From: Acidobacteriota bacterium | Lineage (GTDB): Bacteria > Acidobacteriota > Aminicenantia > UBA2199 | Direction of reading: 5' to 3' | Length of the DNA: 8,020 bases | Assembly (NCBI GenBank): GCA_021817755.1 | Contig: JAKAGC010000154.1 | Span: forward strand, 1 to 8,020 | Shown: in pieces, positions 1-7,178 of the stretch | Position numbering within the stretch: the first letter of the stretch is position 1 | Layout of the letters: every line of letters begins with the position of its first letter | Made by a program: the position numbers and the translations under genes | The notes under the pieces: generated by a model | Databases searched by the model: none | What the model saw: only the letters and a program-made list of their open reading frames with translations | Told to the model about the DNA's origin: nothing

Positions 1-1005
1 GTGGAACGCTTCTACGACCTTCGGATCAAACTGAAGACCCGAATGTTTTATTAATTCCTCCGATGCCACTTCAAAACTTAGGGCTTTTCGGTAAGGGCGT
101 TCAGACGTCATCGCATCGACTGTATCCGCAACCGCAAATATTCGGGAACCAAGAGGGATATTGCCTCCTGATAATTTATCCGGGTAACCCGTTCCATCGT
201 ATTTTTCATGGTGATGGAGAACAATCTGGGACGCTTCTTCCAGGAATTCGATTCGGTGCAAAATCTTATATCCGACCATCGGGTGGGTTCGCATAATATC
301 CCACTCTTCAGTTGTTAATTTCCCAGGTTTTTTTAGTATGGCGTCAGGAATACCGATTTTTCCGATATCATGGAGTAGGGAGCCGTATTCAAGGATTTTT
401 AACTGGTTTTCGTCTCTCACTCCCAGCAGTTCTGCCAGTTTTAATGTATATTTAACCACCCGGAGGGAATGTCCCTGGGTTTCTTCATCTCTCGTATCCA
501 ATGCCGTAACCAATGCCCTGAGAGTAAAAATATAGGTTTGATCCAGGCGATAAAGGGCATCTTTTAACTCTAAAGTCCGTTCCTGGACTTTCTTTTCCAG
601 ATCCCGTTGATATTCTTTGTTCTCAAGGATGAGTTTCCGTTTTTCGATTGCCTTTTTAGCAATCAATCCCACTTCGGTTAATTTGAAAGGTTTTGCTACA
701 TAGTCGTAAGCACCCTTGGACATAGCCGTGATTGCAGATTCGATATCTTTTACCGCAGAAATCATAATGACCATGACATCCGTATCCAGTTCTTTGATAT
801 CTCCCAGTAGATCCAGGCCGGTTTTTCCGGGCATACGGATATCGGACATTACCAGGTCTATATTATTAGCGTTTTTGAAGATATCCAAAGCTTCGAATGC
901 ATCTTCTGCTAAAATACATTCGAAACCTTCTCCCTCCAGGTAATCCCCTAACAATTCCCTGATATCGGCTTCATCATCTGCAATTAATATTTTTCCTAAA
1001 CTCAT
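1..1005 (-). CDS. Two-component response regulator with HD-GYP c-di-GMP phosphodiesterase domain, 3' end cut by the window edge
   Basis: The frame is open from the ATG at 1005 to base 1 (335 codons) with no stop, so the C-terminus lies outside. Residues 1-120 form a receiver domain: acidic pair D10/D11, phosphoacceptor D55 in SDIRMPG, and K105 in AKPF. A charged helical linker (about 115-150) probably forms a coiled coil. An HD-GYP domain follows, with H179 (QGHS), H212-D213 in LLHDIGKIGIP, the MRTHP motif, an HHHEKYDGTGYP block with G273-Y274-P275, and the typical LQFDPKVVEAF tail at the edge. All metal-ligand motifs visible here are intact, so an active enzyme is expected. The family hydrolyses cyclic di-GMP, here presumably controlled by phosphorylation from a histidine kinase not in the window. 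The start is supported by an in-frame stop just upstream (1027-1029) and by the receiver beginning at once, but there is no clear Shine-Dalgarno. No GGDEF or kinase gene is nearby. Confidence 0.95.
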   Translation of the reverse strand, partial: MSLGKILIADDEADIRELLGDYLEGEGFECILAEDAFEALDIFKNANNIDLVMSDIRMPGKTGLDLLGDIKELDTDVMVIMISAVKDIESAITAMSKGAYDYVAKPFKLTEVGLIAKKAIEKRKLILENKEYQRDLEKKVQERTLELKDALYRLDQTYIFTLRALVTALDTRDEETQGHSLRVVKYTLKLAELLGVRDENQLKILEYGSLLHDIGKIGIPDAILKKPGKLTTEEWDIMRTHPMVGYKILHRIEFLEEASQIVLHHHEKYDGTGYPDKLSGGNIPLGSRIFAVADTVDAMTSERPYRKALSFEVASEELIKHSGLQFDPKVVEAFH

Positions 1006-1025
1006 GGTCGCGATTCGATTATAAC

Positions 1026-1054
1026 TTTATACCATACCAGGGAAAAAATATCCA
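1026..1054 (-). promoter_or_regulatory. Candidate extended -10 promoter for the HD-GYP regulator
   Basis: Read on the minus strand, TGGTATAAA (1034-1026) fits an extended -10 box. Seventeen bases upstream, TGGATA (1054-1049) matches TTGACA at four of six positions. A start near 1019 would leave a leader of about 14 bases, which agrees with the lack of a Shine-Dalgarno. An alternative TATAAT lies at 1023-1018 but would leave almost no leader. This is pattern matching only. Confidence 0.35.
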
Positions 1055-1106
1055 TGCATTTAAAGAATTTAATTTTTTTCTCCTGAAATAAATGGTAAGG
1101 AAAACC

Positions 1107-1166
1107 GGATGCCGTTAGATTTATAATAACAATATTTAAACAAAAGGGATATTGCTAACGGCATCC
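1107..1166 (-). terminator. Long-loop inverted repeat downstream of metK, possible terminator
   Basis: GGATGCCGTTAG (1107-1118) and CTAACGGCATCC (1155-1166) are perfect 12-base inverted repeats separated by 36 bases. Directly inside the right arm, ATATTG (1149-1154) can pair with CAATAT (1130-1135), extending the stem with an 11-base bulge on one side. On the minus strand the stem starts 17 bases after the metK stop and is followed by GGTTTTCC, a short T-run. The position suits a metK terminator, but the large loop and the poor T-run are atypical. A protein-binding or RNA-processing structure is also possible. Confidence 0.5.
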
Positions 1167-1183
1167 CGTAAAAGTGGTTATAT

Positions 1184-2338
1184 TTACAATAATTTTTTCA
1201 AAGCTTCGATTTTATCGAGGCGTTCCCAGGGGAAAGAATCTCTTCCGAAGTGCCCATAAGCAGCAGTATTGGCATAAATCGGCCGTTTCAAATTCAGTTG
1301 AATTAGAATATCCGCAGGTTTGAGAGGGAATACTTTACGGATCATTTCTACGATTTTCTCTTCCGGGAGCTTACCGGTATCAAATGTATTTACGTAAATC
1401 GAAACAGGTTCGGCAACACCGATAGCGTAGGCGATTTGAACTTCGCACTGCTCGGCGAGCTGGGCGGCAACGATATTTTTTGCAATGTAACGTGCCACAT
1501 ATGCACCGGAACGGTCTACTTTGGAGGGGTCTTTTCCTGAGAAAGCACCGCCACCGTGTCTACCCATTCCACCATAGGTATCGACGATAATCTTGCGGCC
1601 TGTCAATCCGGCATCTGCCTGAGGGCCTCCGATTACGAATTTTCCTGTTGGGTTTACATAAAATTTAGTCTCATCTGTCAACCATTGGCCGCAGATAGGT
1701 TTTATTACTTTATTAATAATATCGGTTTCGATTTCATCATGAGAGTGGCCGTCTTCGTGTTGGTTGGAAACAACGACCGTGGTAACATGCTGAGGTTTAC
1801 CATCGATATATTCAACTGTTACCTGGGATTTTCCATCGGGTCCCAGATAAGGAATTACCCCTGATTTTCTTACTTCTGAGAGTTTCATCGTGAGTTTGTG
1901 AGCGAGGTTAATGGGGAGAGGCATATAATCGGGAGTTTCATTAGTAGCATAACCGAACATCATGCCCTGATCTCCGGCGCCCTGTTCAGTAAAATAACCT
2001 TCTCCTTCCGTTACGCCTTGAGATATATCCGGGGATTGTTCTTCAAGGTGAACGAATACGGCGCAGGTTTCCCATTCGATACCGAAACTGGATTTCGTAT
2101 AACCGATCTGTTTCAGTTTTTGTCTAACGATCGTTGGAATGTTGACGTAACCCCGGGTAGTAAGTTCGCCCGCGACAACAACTACACCTGTTTTAGTCAG
2201 GCATTCTACGGCAACTCGAGAATCAGGATCCTGTTCAAGGCAAGCATCGAGAATGGCATCCGATATCTGGTCGCACACCTTATCGGGATGACCTTCGCTT
2301 ACTGATTCTGAAGTAAAAAGGTATCGTCCTTTTATCAT
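1184..2338 (-). CDS. metK: S-adenosylmethionine synthetase (methionine adenosyltransferase)
   Basis: Cytosolic enzyme that makes S-adenosylmethionine from methionine and ATP, releasing phosphate and diphosphate; it supplies methyl groups to the whole cell. The 384-residue product has normal family length. Visible signatures are [11 protein letters not shown] (ATP site, H17) near the N-terminus, GAGDQG at 120-125, [12 protein letters not shown] at 238-249, GGGAFSGKD at 262-270 and the C-terminal FGRDSFPWE block. The longest open frame begins at a TTG at 2350, but that codon overlaps the GGAGGT ribosome binding site. The ATG at 2338, giving [12 protein letters not shown], is the sound start. 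The gene has its own promoter and is flanked by hairpins, so it is probably monocistronic. No key residue appears to be missing. I saw no SAM riboswitch in its short leader. Confidence 0.98.
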   Translation of the reverse strand: MIKGRYLFTSESVSEGHPDKVCDQISDAILDACLEQDPDSRVAVECLTKTGVVVVAGELTTRGYVNIPTIVRQKLKQIGYTKSSFGIEWETCAVFVHLEEQSPDISQGVTEGEGYFTEQGAGDQGMMFGYATNETPDYMPLPINLAHKLTMKLSEVRKSGVIPYLGPDGKSQVTVEYIDGKPQHVTTVVVSNQHEDGHSHDEIETDIINKVIKPICGQWLTDETKFYVNPTGKFVIGGPQADAGLTGRKIIVDTYGGMGRHGGGAFSGKDPSKVDRSGAYVARYIAKNIVAAQLAEQCEVQIAYAIGVAEPVSIYVNTFDTGKLPEEKIVEMIRKVFPLKPADILIQLNLKRPIYANTAAYGHFGRDSFPWERLDKIEALKKLL

Positions 2339-2342
2339 AATT

Positions 2343-2348
2343 ACCTCC
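2343..2348 (-). promoter_or_regulatory. Ribosome binding site that fixes the metK start
   Basis: GGAGGT, a near-perfect Shine-Dalgarno, lies four bases before the ATG at 2338. Because it overlaps the upstream in-frame TTG at 2350, it excludes the longer reading of the gene. Confidence 0.9.
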
Positions 2349-2363
2349 AAAATAAAATACTTT

Positions 2364-2392
2364 ATAGTACCAGAATTTCGTTAAAGTGTCAA
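2364..2392 (-). promoter_or_regulatory. Sigma70-type promoter of metK
   Basis: On the minus strand a perfect TTGACA (2392-2387) is followed after exactly 17 bases by TACTAT (2369-2364). Transcription would start near 2357, giving a leader of about 20 bases that holds little beyond the ribosome binding site. This argues against a riboswitch downstream of this promoter. Confidence 0.8.
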
Positions 2393-2420
2393 TCAAGGAT
2401 TTCGTAAAGATCGATAATAA

Positions 2421-2448
2421 AAGAAAATGAAAAGCGACGTTTCCGTCG
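2421..2448 (-). terminator. GAAA-tetraloop hairpin with T-rich tail, probable terminator of the aldolase transcript
   Basis: On the minus strand CGACG-GAAA-CGTCG (2448-2435) forms a five-pair stem with a GNRA-type loop. It is followed by CTTTTCATTTTCTTTT. The stem is short, but the tail is T-rich and it lies between the aldolase and the metK promoter, where a terminator is expected. Confidence 0.55.
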
Positions 2449-2480
2449 TGGGTGGATTTAATACAAGTAATTTTACTTTT

Positions 2481-2524
2481 TCAGTTCCCTTCCCCCAAGG
2501 AAAATTGGATAGGAAGGGAACTGA
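2481..2524 (-). terminator. Strong stem-loop immediately after the aldolase stop codon
   Basis: Thirteen-base perfect inverted repeat: TCAGTTCCCTTCC (2481-2493) with GGAAGGGAACTGA (2512-2524). A further CCAA/TTGG pairing (2495-2498 with 2505-2508) sits inside the 18-base loop. It begins 10 bases after the aldolase stop. On the minus strand it is followed by an A-run, not T, so it is not a classical intrinsic terminator. It may protect the 3' end of the mRNA or act together with the smaller T-tailed hairpin 32 bases further on. Confidence 0.6.
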
Positions 2525-2534
2525 CGTAATTAAT

Positions 2535-3443
2535 TTATTCAGTCATTATTTTTACCGCTTCTTCAACGGTTTTGCCGTGGATTGTAATAGCAGAAATAGC
2601 ATTACACATTTTGACGGCTTCAGTGAAGGATTTCTGGTGGATATTTCTTCCCGTAGCATTACCGCAAACGCCTCCGATATAAATCTGGTCATAGAGGCCT
2701 TGTAAAAAGACTTTGGGGTCTGTACTGGAACCACCTGCACAAATGACTTTCGTTTTTCCTGCAGCTTTTACTGCTGGAATCAATAAATCGCCGGTAGATT
2801 TGCCATCTTTTTTTGGGGCATTGACTTTGACGAAGTCAGAACCCAATGCAGCAGCAACACCCGTTGCACCTGCGATTAATTCAGCATCTTTTTCATCTTT
2901 AATCGCTTTGCCTCTTGGGTAAATCCAGAGAACGGTGATAAGACCGTTTTGATGTGCTTTATATATGGCCTGGGCTGCTTCACGAATCATGAGATGTTCA
3001 TATTCGCTTCCCAGGTAAATGGTGTATCCAATACCCGTGATATCCAAACCGGAAGTTCGTTTAAACTCTACTACCTGCTCGATATCTACCATTTGCAAGG
3101 AAACCGGATCCCGCTGATCTGTTTTTACCAGATGGGATTTGGAATTTAATTTCACCAGGTAAGGAACTTCAGGATAATCGCTTCCATACATGGAAATCAA
3201 ACCCATTTGGGCAGCGAATACGCCGATTTCCGCAGCGGATGCTATCTTAAAAAGATGCTCCGGATCATTATCATCCGCGTGAATACCTTCTCCATGAAAA
3301 TCCTCATTTAAGTGCTCAATTTTTTGGTCTCCGGCAAAAAGCATAATGCGTCCTGAACCGTGAGTAACCATATCATAATTGTTTAAATATTCGTTGATCG
3401 TACCGTTGGGTACATCCGCCGGAATATACATGTGCTCTTCCAT
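2535..3443 (-). CDS. Class I fructose-bisphosphate aldolase, DeoC/FbaB (DhnA) family
   Basis: Predicted cytosolic TIM-barrel aldolase that cleaves or forms fructose 1,6-bisphosphate (glyceraldehyde 3-phosphate plus dihydroxyacetone phosphate) through a lysine Schiff base, without a metal. The 302-residue product shows LFAGDQKIEH at 35-44 (family DQ..EH motif), IYPRGK at 174-179, the candidate Schiff-base lysine K206 in SDFVKVNAPK, a phosphate-binding-like CAGGSS at 235-240, and GRNIHQ at 265-270. The longest frame starts at an ATG at 3464, but that part contains the promoter leader and the GGAGGT site. The ATG at 3443 (MEEHMYIPAD) is the correct start. The family also includes LsrF and the ADH-synthase branch (2-amino-3,7-dideoxyheptulosonate). 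No lsr or aromatic pathway genes lie near, so a glycolytic or gluconeogenic role is the best inference. It has its own promoter and following hairpins, so it is probably transcribed alone. Confidence 0.9.
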   Translation of the reverse strand: MEEHMYIPADVPNGTINEYLNNYDMVTHGSGRIMLFAGDQKIEHLNEDFHGEGIHADDNDPEHLFKIASAAEIGVFAAQMGLISMYGSDYPEVPYLVKLNSKSHLVKTDQRDPVSLQMVDIEQVVEFKRTSGLDITGIGYTIYLGSEYEHLMIREAAQAIYKAHQNGLITVLWIYPRGKAIKDEKDAELIAGATGVAAALGSDFVKVNAPKKDGKSTGDLLIPAVKAAGKTKVICAGGSSTDPKVFLQGLYDQIYIGGVCGNATGRNIHQKSFTEAVKMCNAISAITIHGKTVEEAVKIMTE

Positions 3444-3448
3444 GTAAT

Positions 3449-3454
3449 ACCTCC
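3449..3454 (-). promoter_or_regulatory. Ribosome binding site that fixes the aldolase start
   Basis: GGAGGT lies five bases before the ATG at 3443. This places translation start there and not at the ATG at 3464, which lies about 8 bases upstream of the predicted transcript start. Confidence 0.88.
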
Positions 3455-3462
3455 AAATAAAC

Positions 3463-3491
3463 ATAGTACTTTAAAACTTATAAAAATTCAA
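3463..3491 (-). promoter_or_regulatory. Sigma70-type promoter of the aldolase gene
   Basis: On the minus strand TTGAAT (3491-3486) and TACTAT (3468-3463) are separated by 17 bases. A start near 3456 would give a leader of about 13 bases beginning almost at the Shine-Dalgarno. The -10 hexamer and its surroundings match those of metK. A small palindrome GCCTTAGGC (3492-3500) abuts the -35 box. Confidence 0.7.
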
Positions 3492-3503
3492 GCCTTAGGC
3501 CTG

Positions 3504-3582
3504 AAAAAAAATATAACATCTTCAAATGGAATACCGTTGGCGGTCAGGGGGCGTTTTATTTTTCCCCTCTGAAAATTCCATT
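3504..3582 (-). terminator. Bipartite hairpin and T8 run ending the decarboxylase operon
   Basis: Just after the oadB stop, AATGGAAT (3525-3532) pairs with ATTCCATT (3575-3582). Inside it TCAGGGGG (3544-3551) pairs with CCCCTCTGA (3564-3572) around one bulged base. On the minus strand a run of eight T (3511-3504) follows the outer stem after 13 bases. The T-run is further away than usual, but stem and position fit transcription termination for the four-gene operon. Confidence 0.65.
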
Positions 3583-3589
3583 CAACCGG

Positions 3590-4726
3590 TTACTTTAAGA
3601 TGGAAATCAACACCCCTGCTGCAATCGCAGTACCGATAACACCTGCCACATTCGGACCCATTGCATGCATCAGTAAATAATTTTGCGGGTTTTCTTCCTG
3701 ACCCACCGTATGAGATACACGGGCAGCCATCGGAACCGCAGATACCCCTGCTGAACCGATTAACGGATTAACTTTATCTTTAGTAAACAAATTCATGAAC
3801 CGGGCCAATAACACCCCTGCCGCTGTAGCAAAAGCAAATGCCAACACTCCCAGCACGATAATACCCAATGTTTTCAAATCGATAAATGTCTTATCCATCG
3901 TTATACCCACACTTAATCCCAGGAAGATCGTAATAATATTGATCAATTCATTTTGTGCCGTCTTAACGATTCGTTCCACGATTCCTACTTCGCGAATCAG
4001 GTTACCGAACATCAACATGGCGATCAACGATGCGGCCACTGGGACCAGCATGGAGCAAAAAATTGTTACCAGGATGGGAAACAGAATTTTTTCCCGTTTA
4101 CTAACCGGTCGAAGTTCTTTCATAATGATCAACCGTTCTTTTTTAGTAGTTAATAATCGCATGATGGGCGGTTGGATCAGGGGTACAAGTGCCATATATG
4201 AATAAGCGGCAACAGCGATCGGTCCCAGCAGATGCGGTGCTAATTTGACTGTTGTAAAAATAGCGGTCGGTCCGTCCGCTCCTCCGATAATACCGATTGA
4301 AGCCGCTTCTTTAGAAGAAAATCCGAGAAGTGTGGCACCGATAAGAGTTGCAAATATACCGAATTGGGCCGCTGCGCCCAATAACAATGTCCTCGGTGCG
4401 GCAATTAACGGTCCGAAATCCGTCATTGCACCTACTCCAAGGAAAATCAACGGCGGAAATATTTCCAGCTTGACTCCGTGGTAGATATACCAGAACAAAC
4501 CACCGATTTCATTCCCATGTGGCGCAGCCATAAGATTGGCAAGTGGAATATTGGCAATCAATGCCCCGAATCCAATGGGAATCAATAACAATGGTTCGAA
4601 TTGCTTGACGATCGCCAGGTAAAGAAGTACCATCGCAATCACAAGCATCACCCCATTTTCCCAGGTTATATAAACAAAACCTGTGGTCTTAAGGAAGCCA
4701 TACAAATTTTCAATTATATTGCTCAT
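3590..4726 (-). CDS. Sodium-pumping decarboxylase beta subunit (membrane Na+ channel)
   Basis: Integral membrane subunit of the OadB/MmdB/GcdB family. It removes CO2 from carboxybiotin on the gamma subunit and couples this to Na+ export. The 378-residue protein is hydrophobic throughout, with many membrane segments. It carries the two family signatures: GGADGPT at 148-154, containing the Na+-binding aspartate D151, and [18 protein letters not shown] at 320-337 near the C-terminus. The length is normal for the shorter MmdB/GcdB forms. The ATG at 4726 follows the gamma-subunit stop by 15 bases and has a modest GGGAAG ribosome site. It is the last gene of the operon, ahead of a hairpin with a T-run. 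The sequence does not by itself separate methylmalonyl-CoA, glutaconyl-CoA and oxaloacetate pumps; the alpha subunit decides. Confidence 0.96.
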   Translation of the reverse strand: MSNIIENLYGFLKTTGFVYITWENGVMLVIAMVLLYLAIVKQFEPLLLIPIGFGALIANIPLANLMAAPHGNEIGGLFWYIYHGVKLEIFPPLIFLGVGAMTDFGPLIAAPRTLLLGAAAQFGIFATLIGATLLGFSSKEAASIGIIGGADGPTAIFTTVKLAPHLLGPIAVAAYSYMALVPLIQPPIMRLLTTKKERLIIMKELRPVSKREKILFPILVTIFCSMLVPVAASLIAMLMFGNLIREVGIVERIVKTAQNELINIITIFLGLSVGITMDKTFIDLKTLGIIVLGVLAFAFATAAGVLLARFMNLFTKDKVNPLIGSAGVSAVPMAARVSHTVGQEENPQNYLLMHAMGPNVAGVIGTAIAAGVLISILK

Positions 4727-4741
4727 GAGTACTTCCCGGTC

Positions 4742-5146
4742 TTAACTGATCGTAATTAGTTTCTGCCCTACATGGACGTTATCACCCGTTTTGCAATCGA
4801 TAGATTGAATAGTGCCGCTACGTGTGGCATTGATATAGGTATCCATTTTCATCGCATCCAGAACGATTAAGGGTTGGTTTTCCTTGACCGTATCGCCTAT
4901 TTTAACCAGGATACGGTTAACCGTTCCTACGATGGGAGCCAATACCTGATTCCCTGAAGCAGGACCGGTGGGGCGAGAAGGTTTGGATATCGGTGAAGGT
5001 GATGCCGGTTCCGAAACAGGTGGTTTGGAATAGATCGAATCCGACTGGGTCAGATTGGCCCCAGGGTAACGGGATTCATCATCTTCAAGTACTTCAACCG
5101 ATACTTCATATACTTTCTCATTTAATGTAATTCGCAATTTTTTCAT
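4742..5146 (-). CDS. Biotin carboxyl carrier (gamma) subunit of the sodium-pumping decarboxylase
   Basis: A 134-residue protein with three parts: a short N-terminal segment (about 1-20), a Pro/Ser/Ala-rich flexible linker (about 41-66), and a C-terminal biotinyl/lipoyl domain (about 67-134). The biotin attachment site is K100 in LDAMKMDT, with the characteristic AMKM. The swinging biotin accepts the carboxyl group from the alpha subunit and carries it to the beta subunit. The length and linker are typical of MmdC/GcdC. It starts 24 bases after the delta gene, with AAGGAG nine bases before the ATG. A biotin protein ligase is required but is not in the window. Confidence 0.95.
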   Translation of the reverse strand: MKKLRITLNEKVYEVSVEVLEDDESRYPGANLTQSDSIYSKPPVSEPASPSPISKPSRPTGPASGNQVLAPIVGTVNRILVKIGDTVKENQPLIVLDAMKMDTYINATRSGTIQSIDCKTGDNVHVGQKLITIS

Positions 5147-5170
5147 TTTTAGATTTCTCCTTATTTAACC

Positions 5171-5533
5171 TTACTTAACCGGGGAGGGAAGGTTATGGGA
5201 CCTCATGATGTCCATCCAACCCATCCTGGACCAGTTATCCTGGTTTTCATTATGCAGCAGTTTGATGTGGTGTATTTCAACATCGGCTGAGAGAGCTTCT
5301 GCTGCGGCAGCAGCAATTACCGCGACTTCTTCTGGCGAAAGTCCGTTCGAATCTTCAGTTGTTGTCTGAACTGCGGTAGTAGGAGTTGCCGCTTTTTGGG
5401 TTAGTTTTCTTACCACTTTTTCCAGCCAGCTTATCAATTTTATAAATTCCATCAGGATAATCAAGGACAGAAATACGATTCCCATCCCGATTATCATCAA
5501 GTATATTGCTTTTAAAACATTATCCCAATTCAT
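5171..5533 (-). CDS. Delta subunit (OadG/MmdD family) of the sodium-pumping decarboxylase
   Basis: Small 120-residue membrane-anchor subunit that holds the soluble alpha subunit to the membrane part. It has one hydrophobic transmembrane helix at about 9-31, then a Thr/Ala-rich hydrophilic linker. A conserved LSPEEVAVIAAAAAEAL segment (65-81) is followed by a tail with WSRMGWMDIMRSH, resembling the W..MGR...MR..H ending of the family. The gaps to its neighbours are 13 and 24 bases. The ribosome site is weak (AGGT five bases before the ATG), which may set lower expression or rely on coupling to mmdA. OadG proteins diverge strongly, so position and TM-plus-AE-rich pattern carry much of the call. 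Confidence 0.88.
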   Translation of the reverse strand: MNWDNVLKAIYLMIIGMGIVFLSLIILMEFIKLISWLEKVVRKLTQKAATPTTAVQTTTEDSNGLSPEEVAVIAAAAAEALSADVEIHHIKLLHNENQDNWSRMGWMDIMRSHNLPSPVK

Positions 5534-5546
5534 TTTGACCTACGGT

Positions 5547-7112
5547 TTACAAAGGAATATTCCCGTGTTTCTTCGGCGGACGGTTATCCCGTTTGGAGCG
5601 AAGGGCATTCAATGCAGTCATGAGGAACCGGCGTGTATCTCTCGGCTCGATAACTTCATCCACATGTCCGTGGGCAGCCGCGACGTAGGGATTAGCAAAT
5701 TCCCTGCGGTATTGATCGATTTTTTCTTTTAATGCTTCCCCGGGATTTGCCGCTTTTTCAATCTCTTTTTTAAAAACGATTTCTGCTGCTCCTTCTGCTC
5801 CCATTACCGCTATTTCCGCAGTCGGCCATGCATAAACCCGGTCTGCTCCCATATCCTTACTGCACATTGCCAGGTATGACCCACCATAGGCTTTCCGTAT
5901 AATTACCGTTAATTTCGGAACCGTACAGGAAGCGTAGCTGAACAACATCTTGGCACCATGCCGGATAATTCCACCGTATTCCTGGTTGACTCCCGGGAGA
6001 AATCCCGGAACATCCACCAACGTTCCCAGGGGAATATTGAAGGTATTGCAGAAACGGATAAAACGGGAACCTTTATCGCTGGAATCGATATCCAGAACAC
6101 CCGCAAGATGCATCGGCTGATTGGCTACTATACCAACGGGCATACCTCCCATACGGGCAAAAGCGATAATCAGGTTCGGAGCAAATTCTTTTTGAATTTC
6201 CATGAAGTCACCGTAATCCACGATATGGCGGATGACTTCTTTCATATCATATGGTACGCGGGGGTCTTCCGGTACGATATTTTCCATTGACGGATCCCCT
6301 TTGATTTCTATATTTTCTATCGGAAAGAAGGGGGGATTGGAAACATTGTTGGAAGGAAGATAACTGAGTAGTTTACGTGCAATATATGTTGCTTCTTTAT
6401 CATTTTCGGCGATGAAGTGGATATTACCGCTGATACGTGCGTGAGTATCTGCGCCTCCCAGGGCTTCTCCCGAAATTTCTTCTCCTGTCGCGGCTTTAAT
6501 TACATTGGGGCCTGCAATGAACATTTGTGATGTTCGGCGCACCATGATTATAAAATCCGTCATCGCCGGACTGTATACCGCTCCACCAGCGCATGGACCT
6601 GCAATAATGCTGATTTGGGGTACAACACCCGAGAGGTAAGTGTTCATGTAAAAAATACCACCGTATCCGCTTAAAGCATCTACTCCCTCTTGAATTCTGG
6701 CACCGCCGCTATCATTGAATCCCACCACCGGATACCCGCATTTTTGGGCATCTCTCATAATGGAAACAATTTTTCTAGCATGCATTTCGCCAACCGATCC
6801 ACCCATGCAGGTGAAATCCTGTGAAAAGGCAAAAACCATACGACCATCTACAAGACCTGACCCGACAATAACACCATCGGAATTAATGGTTTGATTTTCC
6901 ATACCGAACTGGTTGCAGCGGTGTTGGATGAAACTTTGGGTTTCCACAAAAGAACCTGGATCAAATAAAATATGAAGCCGTTCTCTTGCGGTCATTTTTC
7001 CTGATTGATACTGTTTTTTTATTTTCTCCGGGCCGCCACCACTTTTTACCTGGTGGCGTTTTTGGCGGAGAAGAGTTAATTTACTTTCTTTTTCGTGATT
7101 ATTGGATTCCAT
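5547..7112 (-). CDS. mmdA: Methylmalonyl-CoA decarboxylase alpha subunit (carboxyltransferase; acyl-CoA carboxylase beta-like)
   Basis: Soluble carboxyltransferase that moves the carboxyl group of (S)-methylmalonyl-CoA to biotin on the gamma subunit, leaving propionyl-CoA. The 521-residue product spans both crotonase-like halves. Signatures include QDFTCMGGSVGEMHARKI (98-115), GFNDSGGARIQEGVDALSGYG (131-151), the oxyanion loop GPCAGGAVYSPA (172-183), VDVPGFLPG (367-375), AYGGSYLAM (408-416) and the C-terminal PPKKHGNIPL typical of MmdA/PccB. Length is normal. The start at 7112 is bounded by an in-frame stop upstream (7122-7124). AAGGAG lies 12 bases away, a rather long spacing. PccB of propionyl-CoA carboxylase looks alike; the three pump subunits encoded directly downstream favour the decarboxylase. 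Malonyl- or glutaconyl-CoA as substrate is less likely but not excluded. Confidence 0.93.
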   Translation of the reverse strand: MESNNHEKESKLTLLRQKRHQVKSGGGPEKIKKQYQSGKMTARERLHILFDPGSFVETQSFIQHRCNQFGMENQTINSDGVIVGSGLVDGRMVFAFSQDFTCMGGSVGEMHARKIVSIMRDAQKCGYPVVGFNDSGGARIQEGVDALSGYGGIFYMNTYLSGVVPQISIIAGPCAGGAVYSPAMTDFIIMVRRTSQMFIAGPNVIKAATGEEISGEALGGADTHARISGNIHFIAENDKEATYIARKLLSYLPSNNVSNPPFFPIENIEIKGDPSMENIVPEDPRVPYDMKEVIRHIVDYGDFMEIQKEFAPNLIIAFARMGGMPVGIVANQPMHLAGVLDIDSSDKGSRFIRFCNTFNIPLGTLVDVPGFLPGVNQEYGGIIRHGAKMLFSYASCTVPKLTVIIRKAYGGSYLAMCSKDMGADRVYAWPTAEIAVMGAEGAAEIVFKKEIEKAANPGEALKEKIDQYRREFANPYVAAAHGHVDEVIEPRDTRRFLMTALNALRSKRDNRPPKKHGNIPL

Positions 7113-7144
7113 GTCTTCTATTTACTCCTTTAAGCTGAGACATT

Positions 7145-7160
7145 TTCGATCTATATCGAA
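7145..7160. repeat. 16-base inverted repeat in front of mmdA, possible operator
   Basis: TTCGAT-CTAT-ATCGAA is a perfect six-base inverted repeat with a four-base centre. It sits 32 bases upstream of the mmdA start and overlaps a candidate -10 box. The symmetry and position resemble a repressor site, but no regulator gene is visible nearby. Confidence 0.4.
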
Positions 7161-7178
7161 TTAACCGGATTTCTTGAA
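7150..7178 (-). promoter_or_regulatory. Weak candidate promoter for the mmd operon
   Basis: On the minus strand TTCAAG (7178-7173) and TATAGA (7155-7150) are 17 bases apart. Both are poor matches (three and four of six). A start near 7143 would give a leader of about 30 bases. The gap of 170 bases to the upstream gene makes a promoter here plausible. Confidence 0.3.

Noticed and set aside
63..943. Plus-strand open frames of 65-77 codons at the left end
   Set aside because: They are antisense to the continuous HD-GYP response-regulator frame, whose motifs are unmistakable.
1556..2305. Plus-strand open frames of 102 and 135 codons inside metK
   Set aside because: They lie fully antisense to a strongly conserved metK and encode no recognisable domain; they are shadows of its codon pattern.
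2339..2420. SAM riboswitch in front of metK
   Set aside because: The leader downstream of the TTGACA/TACTAT promoter is only about 20 bases, too short for any known SAM riboswitch.
3795..4205. Plus-strand open frame of 136 codons inside the beta subunit gene
   Set aside because: Antisense to a conserved membrane protein, with low-complexity Asn/Ile/Thr-rich content and no ribosome site of note.
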